A stretch of DNA of 64,000 nt from Candidatus Leptovillus affinis. GTDB taxonomy: Bacteria > Chloroflexota > Anaerolineae > Promineifilales > Promineifilaceae. The stretch is from the NCBI GenBank assembly GCA_016705235.1, contig JADIYP010000001.1:310001-374000 (forward strand). The letters are read 5' to 3'. The notes beneath the pieces were generated by a model that was not told the DNA's origin, searched no databases, and saw only the letters and a list, made by a program, of their open reading frames with translations. Below, piece by piece: positions 59,135 through 64,000 of the stretch; the first letter of the stretch is position 1; each line of letters opens with the position of its first letter. A program made the translations under genes and the position numbers.

Positions 59135-59617
59135 TCAGGAACGGCCGTTCCCCTTCACAGCCAACCGCAGCCCATCCCCGCCCGACTTGCCCATCACCAA
59201 TGCCTGATGGCGCTGCTGATCGGCCGTCGATAGGCCGCGCGGAGTGGGAAACACCGAGAATCGCCCCAAGAGCAGGTCGTCGATCAGGTGGGAAATCAGC
59301 TTCACATCCTGCGCGTCGTCGGCGCTGCGGTACTGCTCCGGGTCGCGGTTAACAATCGCCTGTCTTGTTTCGTAATGGTCATCTACCGGCAAAAGTTGCA
59401 GTTGGAAAATGCAAGAACCGGTCCAACTGCGATGAAAGTGCAGCCATTCCCCGGCCAGATAAATAAACCACTTGTCTTGCTGGTCTTGAGGAATAAACCC
59501 AAGGCTGATTTGCGCGAATTCTTCCGGCGTATACCCGCCATCAACAACGAGCGTTTTATGCGCGGCCGGCATCGGTTTAATTTTCCAGGTTTCGGCCGCA
59601 GCGCGTTGACGTGTCAT
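59135..59617 (-). CDS. Unknown 160-residue protein
   Basis: Start ATG overlaps the stop of the upstream 70-residue gene (ATGA). Soluble, mixed alpha/beta: G-G-Y-T-P-E-E-F-A-Q-I near 27-37, then W-F-I-Y-L-A-G-E-W-L-H-F-H-R-S-W-T-G, a distinctive aromatic stretch around residues 48-66. No family known to me. The tight coupling to the small zinc-like gene and the downstream inverted repeat suggest a two-gene unit with metF. Confidence 0.62.
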   Translation of the reverse strand: MTRQRAAAETWKIKPMPAAHKTLVVDGGYTPEEFAQISLGFIPQDQQDKWFIYLAGEWLHFHRSWTGSCIFQLQLLPVDDHYETRQAIVNRDPEQYRSADDAQDVKLISHLIDDLLLGRFSVFPTPRGLSTADQQRHQALVMGKSGGDGLRLAVKGNGRS

Positions 59618-59826
59618 GCATCTCTCCTTTCATCACCCTGAAACAGTTTCAGACATCGCGGGCACATGTTGGCCGCGCCGACCTGCTTGAGCCGGGCGTG
59701 GGCGCGGCGTTCACCGATGGTTTGCCCGCACAGCGCCGCCGCCGAGCGCCGGCTGTGTTCCACAATGTGCCAGGTGTTGCCGGTCAGCAATACGACCGGG
59801 TTTTCTTCTTCGTGTCGCGGTGTCAT
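59614..59826 (-). CDS. Small putative zinc-binding protein, 70 residues
   Basis: Contains H-I-V-E-H, a C-G-Q motif and a C-terminal C-P-R-C-L-K-L-F, enough for one zinc site. ATG at 59826, nine bases after the metF stop, and a 4-bp overlap with the 160-residue gene downstream. Function unknown; may help the partner protein fold or bind nucleic acid. Confidence 0.6.
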   Translation of the reverse strand: MTPRHEEENPVVLLTGNTWHIVEHSRRSAAALCGQTIGERRAHARLKQVGAANMCPRCLKLFQGDERRDA

Positions 59827-59835
59827 GGATAGATG

Positions 59836-60711
59836 TCAGGGGGTTAAACGGCCGTTGGCCCTCAATCCCGCAATAATCGCCGTCGATGAGCGCGATTGAT
59901 TTAACGTGTACAGGTGAATGCCTTCAACGCCGCCTTCCAACAGTTCCTCCGCCTGCTTCAGACCGTAGGCAATGCCCCGCTCTACCACGTCTTCGTTGGC
60001 CTCCCCCTGCAAGAAATCGGTTAACTTGAACGGGATGGCGCAGCCGCAAAGAGATTGAAAGCGCGTCAGTTGGGAAACGGCCGTTACCGGCATCAGCCCG
60101 GCAATAATCGGAATCGTCACCCCGGCGCGCCGCGCCGCATCTCGGAAGCGAAAGAAGGTGTCATTATCAAAAAACAACTGCGTCACGGCAAAATCGGCGC
60201 CGCACTCTTGTTTCAGCTTCAAATACTCAATATCCTGCTGCACATTGGCCGATTCCGGGTGGCCTTCCGGGTAGCAGGCGCAGCCGATTTTGAAATCATA
60301 CTGGCGGCGAATAAAGTCGATCAATTCCGAGGCATAGCGAAAGCCGTCCGGGTATTGCACAAAATCATGGCTGCCGCGCGGCGGGTCGCCGCGCAAAGCC
60401 ATCACCGCCGGAATGCCGGTGGCCTGCAATTCACTCAAAATCGCCTGCAATTCGGCGCGGGAATGACCGGCGCAGGTGAGATGGGCGATGGTGTCGATGT
60501 TCAACTCGTTTTGGATGCGCTCGACCAGGCTGATGGTCTTTTGGCGGGTGGAGCCGCCCGCGCCATACGTCACCGAGACAAAATCCAGGCCGGTTTCATG
60601 GGCTGTGGCCAGGGTGGCATAGAGCGCGCTCCAGCCGCTTGGGTTGCGCGGCGGAAAATATTCACAGGATAAAGACAGTTCTGGTCCGGTTAATTTTTGC
60701 AACATGTCCAT
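59836..60711 (-). CDS. metF: Methylenetetrahydrofolate reductase
   Basis: 291-residue flavoprotein: F-P-P-R-N near 18-22, V-T-Y-G-A-G-G-S-T near 45-53, H-L-T-C-A-G-H near 78-84, A-L-R-G-D-P-P-R-G near 105 and T-Q-L-F-F-D near 181. Reduces 5,10-methylene-THF to 5-methyl-THF for methionine synthesis. GAGAGG precedes the ATG. Followed at nine bases by the small zinc-like gene. Confidence 0.95.
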   Translation of the reverse strand: MDMLQKLTGPELSLSCEYFPPRNPSGWSALYATLATAHETGLDFVSVTYGAGGSTRQKTISLVERIQNELNIDTIAHLTCAGHSRAELQAILSELQATGIPAVMALRGDPPRGSHDFVQYPDGFRYASELIDFIRRQYDFKIGCACYPEGHPESANVQQDIEYLKLKQECGADFAVTQLFFDNDTFFRFRDAARRAGVTIPIIAGLMPVTAVSQLTRFQSLCGCAIPFKLTDFLQGEANEDVVERGIAYGLKQAEELLEGGVEGIHLYTLNQSRSSTAIIAGLRANGRLTP

Positions 60712-60832
60712 GGGTTGCTACCTCTCTTGAATGGTTTGTCGGCCATGGACTTGGGCGTCAGGCTCAGTCAGTGGGGGAAACGGCCGTTCTTGTTCATCTT
60801 GTCGCCATTATCCACCAAATTGGCTGTTTCAT

Positions 60833-61690
60833 CTACCGCCGAGGAATTTGCAATTTCTCACGCGCTTCGGCGACGGTGGCGATGGGGACGCCGGTGAGAT
60901 GGGCCAGGGTAACGGCCGTTTCCACTCCTTCCGCGCTCGACTTCGCCAGTTCACCATCAGGCAGATAAAGATTATCTTCCAACCCCACGCGCACATTGCC
61001 GCCCAGCGTCAGCGCCGCCGCCACCAGCGGCCACTGCTTTGTGCCAATGCCAATCACCTGCCAGAACGAATTCTCCGGCAGTTGTTCCACCTGATGCAGC
61101 AAATTTTTCGTGCTGGCCGGGATGCCGCCCAACACGCCCATAACCAGGCTGAATTGGAACGGCGGCTGGAGGATGCCCATGTCGATTAACGGCCGTGCAT
61201 TATTAATATGCCCCGTATCAAAACATTCCATCTCCGGCCGCGTGCCCGCCTCATTCATCGCCTCCAAGAAATACTGAATGTCCTTAAAAGGATTGGCAAA
61301 GACGTGGTCGTGGTAAAAGGTCTTCGCCTTACGTGAGTAGATGGCATAATTCATCGACCCCATGTTAAGGGCGGCCATGTCCGGCTTCAGAGCGCGAATC
61401 TGATGAACGCGCGTCTCCCGTTCCAGGCCGATGGCCCCGGTGGAATAGTTGATGATCACATCCGGGCATTGCCCCTTGACGGCTTCATCAATGCGCGCAT
61501 ACGTTTCCACGTCATACGCCGGCATCCCGTTATCTTGCCGGGCATGGATGTGGACAATGCTGGCCCCCGCCTCGACACAGCGCCGCGCCTCGGCGGCGAT
61601 TTCGTCTGGCGTGTAGGGGATATATGGCGACTGCTGCCGGGTGGCTAAGACGCCGGTAAGGGCGGCGGTGATGATTACTTTATCGGTCAT
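60833..61690 (-). CDS. Beta-keto acid cleavage enzyme (BKACE, DUF849)
   Basis: 285 residues. Zinc ligands in V-H-I-H-A-R near 45-50 and a conserved Glu further on; D-V-I-I-N-Y-S-T-G and D-T-G-H-I-N-N are family motifs. BKACE enzymes transfer acetyl-CoA onto beta-keto acids, releasing an acyl-CoA and acetoacetate; the best known is the lysine-fermentation Kce. The substrate pocket cannot be read here. It may feed the nearby CoA-ester catabolism. Start ATG with GGGAGG. Confidence 0.92.
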   Translation of the reverse strand: MTDKVIITAALTGVLATRQQSPYIPYTPDEIAAEARRCVEAGASIVHIHARQDNGMPAYDVETYARIDEAVKGQCPDVIINYSTGAIGLERETRVHQIRALKPDMAALNMGSMNYAIYSRKAKTFYHDHVFANPFKDIQYFLEAMNEAGTRPEMECFDTGHINNARPLIDMGILQPPFQFSLVMGVLGGIPASTKNLLHQVEQLPENSFWQVIGIGTKQWPLVAAALTLGGNVRVGLEDNLYLPDGELAKSSAEGVETAVTLAHLTGVPIATVAEAREKLQIPRR

Positions 61691-61875
61691 GGGCTACCTC
61701 CCTGAAAGCTAGAGCAAGAGCGAGAGCCAGAGGCTTCGGCTTGCGGCGAGATGATGTAAATGATGGTCCAATTATTTCATGTTTTGCTGGGGTTGGCTAC
61801 GGGTGTTCGGCCGCCGGTTAGAATTTGTGAGGGAACGGCCGTTATCTTTTGCTGTCGTGTATAATAGCCGATGAT

Positions 61876-62112
61876 ATGCCAACAACATTACGCATTGGGC
61901 CTTATCGCTTCTTCTTTTACGCTGGTGATTCCGTAGAACCGCCGCATGTCCACGTGCAAAGAGACAGGTACGTCGCCAAGTTTTGGCTTATGCCGGTCCG
62001 ATTACAACAGAGCGGCGGCTTCCGGGCCAATGAACTGAATCGCATTCAGAGAATGGTTGAAGTAAACCAGGAATTGTTATTGAGGGAATGGGATGAATAC
62101 TTTAACGACTGA
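61876..62112 (+). CDS. DUF4160 family protein
   Basis: 78 residues from the ATG at 61876 (an in-frame GTG or ATG further up would add residues without match). DUF4160 motif: F-F-F-Y-A-G-D-S-V-E-P-P-H-V-H-V, then A-K-F-W. Such proteins are mostly found paired with DUF2442 and are annotated as toxin-antitoxin-like. A TATAAT at 61860-61865, eleven bases before the ATG, would produce a nearly leaderless message. Confidence 0.85.
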   Translation: MPTTLRIGPYRFFFYAGDSVEPPHVHVQRDRYVAKFWLMPVRLQQSGGFRANELNRIQRMVEVNQELLLREWDEYFND

Positions 62113-62383
62113 ACTCCATGTAAAAGCCTCTGGTGTTTCCATTAGTGAAGATATGCTGACGGTTGATCTCGTGGACGGCCGTTCCCTTTCTATCCCCCTC
62201 ATTTGGTATCCACGTTTGTGGCACGGCACGGACCAGGAACGGCAGCATTGGGAATGGATTGGCGACGGCGTCGGCATCCATTGGCCAGACCTGGATGAAG
62301 ACATCAGCATCGAAGGGCTGCTTCTGGGCCGGCGCTCCGGCGAGAGCCAGCGATCGTTGCAGCGCTGGCTAGAAAACCGGTAA
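62093..62383 (+). CDS. DUF2442 family protein
   Basis: 96 residues. The DUF2442 pattern is complete: the first strand ends M-L-T-V-D-L-V-D-G-R-S-L-S-I-P-L, then W-Y-P-R-L and a final D-E-D-I-S-I-E-G-L-L. The start overlaps DUF4160 by 20 bp, so they are co-translated. Second half of the DUF4160/DUF2442 pair. Confidence 0.85.
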   Translation: MNTLTTELHVKASGVSISEDMLTVDLVDGRSLSIPLIWYPRLWHGTDQERQHWEWIGDGVGIHWPDLDEDISIEGLLLGRRSGESQRSLQRWLENR

Positions 62384-62395
62384 TCCGTACAGCCC

Positions 62396-64000
62396 ATGCC
62401 TAAAACCACGCAGGTCATCCATTGGCGCGCCCGGCGGCAGCGGCGGCGGCAGCGCAGCGGGCAGGCTGTCTTAAAGATAGCTGGTTTGTTGTTGTTGGTT
62501 GGTTTGTTGGTTGGTTTGTTCGGGATGATAGGGAGTGTGGGGGCGGTAACGGCCGTCTACGCCTACTTCACCCAGGACTTGCCCGACTTCACCCAACTGG
62601 AAGCCCTCGGCCAAAACGAAAGCGACACCTTCGAGACCAGCAAAATCTACGCCTGGGGCGACCCCCAGCCCGACGCAACCCGCGACCTCGTTCTCATCTA
62701 CGAAATCATCGACCCGCTCGGCGGCGACCGGCAGTGGGTGAAGCTGGACCAGACGCCGCAAGCCCTCGTGGACGCCACCATCGCCATCGAAGACAAAACC
62801 TTCTGGACCAACCCCGGCTACGACCTGCAAGGCATCGGCCGCGCCTTTTATGAATACGTGCTCGAAGGCGGCGGCGTGCAGGGCGGCTCCTCCATCACCC
62901 AGCAGGTCGTTAAAAACAACCTCATCGAGCCGGAACGCCGCGCCGTCGGCGCGGAAGTTGGCTTCGACGATTACCGGCGCAAGGTAGAAGAACTGCTGCT
63001 CGCCCATCGCGCCACCAACACCTACACCAAAGAACAAATCCTGGAGTGGTACCTCAATACAAACTTCTACGGCAACCTGGCCTACGGCATCGAGGCGGCG
63101 GCGCGGGTTTACTTCGACAAAACGGCCGCCCAACTCACCCTGCCCGAAGCCGCCATGCTCGCCGCCATCCCTCAGTCGCCCGCGCTGAATCCGCTGGACA
63201 ACCCGGTGGCGGCCAAAGAGCGACAAGAACTGGTACTGGACGCCATGGCCCGCGAGGGCGCCATCACCAGCGAAGAGGCGGCAGCGGCCAAACTGGCCCC
63301 GCTGCAATTAGTCGAAGGGCCGGAAGCGCGTTTCGATATCATCGCGCCGCACTTTGCCCTGGAAGTGCGGCAGCAGTTGGAGGCCATGTTTGGCCCGGAA
63401 CTGGTACTCGGCGGCGGGCTGCGCGTCTACACCACGCTGGATCTGACCATGCAGCGGCAGGCGGAATGTGTGGCGCGGGCGCAGGTCGCCCGGCTCTCCG
63501 GTGATTTAGGCGACGGCCTGCCCGCCGACGAGCGCGACAACTGCCCGGCGCTGGCCTTCCTGCCGCCGCTCAATGCCGCCGACGTGGGGGTGGATCACAA
63601 AGTCAACAATACGGCCGTTATCATGCTAGACCCACGCACGGCCGAAATCAAAGCCCTGGTCGGCAGCCGCAGCTATTGGGACGAAAGCATCGACGGTTCC
63701 TTCAACGTGGCCGTCGATGGCCTGCGCCAGCCGGGCAGTTCCTTTAAGCCCTTCACCTATCTGACGGCGCTCAGTCAGGGCTACACCGCCGCCACGATGA
63801 TGCTGGACGTGGAAACCGACTTCGGCACGCCCTACAACGGCGTGCCCTACGTGCCGCAAAACTACGACCGCCAGTTCCACGGTCCCATCCGCCTGCGCGA
63901 GGCGTTGGGCAACAGCTACAACGTGCCCGCCGTGCAGGCCACCAGTTGGGTCGGCGTGGACAAGGTCATCCGCACGGCCCACAACCTGGGCATCACCAGC
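62396..64000 (+). CDS. Class A penicillin-binding protein (PBP1), C-terminally cut by window end
   Basis: 535 codons from ATG 62396 remain open at the right edge. A basic cytoplasmic leader, one membrane anchor (about 23-50), then a GT51 glycosyltransferase domain with catalytic Glu132 in A-I-E-D-K-T-F and G-G-S-S-I-T-Q-Q, followed by a transpeptidase domain with S448-x-x-K451 in P-G-S-S-F-K and S507-Y-N509. Polymerises and cross-links peptidoglycan. Begins 13 bp after DUF2442. The KTG motif lies beyond the window. Confidence 0.93.
   Translation, partial: MPKTTQVIHWRARRQRRRQRSGQAVLKIAGLLLLVGLLVGLFGMIGSVGAVTAVYAYFTQDLPDFTQLEALGQNESDTFETSKIYAWGDPQPDATRDLVLIYEIIDPLGGDRQWVKLDQTPQALVDATIAIEDKTFWTNPGYDLQGIGRAFYEYVLEGGGVQGGSSITQQVVKNNLIEPERRAVGAEVGFDDYRRKVEELLLAHRATNTYTKEQILEWYLNTNFYGNLAYGIEAAARVYFDKTAAQLTLPEAAMLAAIPQSPALNPLDNPVAAKERQELVLDAMAREGAITSEEAAAAKLAPLQLVEGPEARFDIIAPHFALEVRQQLEAMFGPELVLGGGLRVYTTLDLTMQRQAECVARAQVARLSGDLGDGLPADERDNCPALAFLPPLNAADVGVDHKVNNTAVIMLDPRTAEIKALVGSRSYWDESIDGSFNVAVDGLRQPGSSFKPFTYLTALSQGYTAATMMLDVETDFGTPYNGVPYVPQNYDRQFHGPIRLREALGNSYNVPAVQATSWVGVDKVIRTAHNLGITS

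Noticed and set aside
62466..62530. GTTTGTTGGTTGG low-complexity run as a regulatory repeat
   Set aside because: It encodes the Leu/Val-rich membrane anchor of the class A PBP and is explained by coding.

Overview
The window looks like a chromosomal segment of a Chloroflexota bacterium, probably of the Anaerolineae/Caldilineae type. The placement is by inference from three things: lipoproteins whose mature ends carry the low-complexity V-E-V-T-R linker common in substrate-binding proteins of that phylum; an mreBCD-mrdA block next to the phosphatase/DUF3090/SCO1664-type triad otherwise typical of Actinobacteria; and many GTG/TTG starts with good ribosome binding sites. I see no rRNA, phage, intact insertion sequence or CRISPR array. 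One tRNA, one T-box riboswitch and several families of small palindromic repeats are present. The palindromic octamer ACGGCCGT occurs about 110 times by hand count, where one or two are expected.

Layout. 1-2.3 kb: partial GAF protein, sirtuin, REC-CpaE-like ATPase. 2.3-9.4 kb (minus strand): cell-shape block mreB-mreC-mreD-mrdA, followed by histidine phosphatase, DUF3090 and a PI3K/PI4K-like SCO1664 protein. 9.4-16.4 kb: small conserved protein, repeat-rich gap, two-gene polysaccharide unit (glycosyltransferase, sugar-phosphate transferase), LysM lipoprotein, NUDIX hydrolase, RfbH-type dehydratase. 16.4-23 kb: Lon-like protease, tandem repeat, two-component system next to an ABC-2 exporter. 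23.4-28.8 kb: general amino-acid ABC importer aapJQMP, with a permease that contains an embedded binding-protein-like segment. 29.5-36.9 kb: oligopeptide-type binding lipoprotein, CBS protein, large lipoprotein, HD hydrolase, DUF192 protein, LysM-M23 peptidase.

37.2-40 kb: a tight four-gene group (two unrecognised proteins, a ThiS/MoaD-like beta-grasp protein and a deoxyribosyltransferase-like protein) ending at tRNA-Arg. This is the best candidate for an undescribed system. 40.2-46.7 kb: SDR reductase, Nnr NAD(P)HX repair enzyme, T-box-controlled asd, FHA protein, MscS channel. 46.7-61.7 kb: FetAB-like exporter, then a dispersed leucine/branched acyl-CoA catabolic region (biotin carboxylase/BCCP subunit, enoyl-CoA hydratase, acyl-CoA dehydrogenase, carboxyltransferase subunit) mixed with an APH-fold kinase, MscL, an F420-type oxidoreductase, a methyltransferase, a pentapeptide protein and an unlisted 47-residue membrane protein; then MetF and a beta-keto acid cleavage enzyme. 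61.8-64 kb: DUF4160/DUF2442 pair and a class A penicillin-binding protein cut by the window end.

How the genes work together: MreBCD with PBP2 forms the lateral-wall elongation machine, and the class A PBP and LysM proteins belong to the same envelope theme. The Aap system imports amino acids. The acyl-CoA genes would carry branched-chain breakdown through 3-methylcrotonyl-CoA. Asd supplies the Thr/Met/Lys branch and appears to be controlled by uncharged tRNA.
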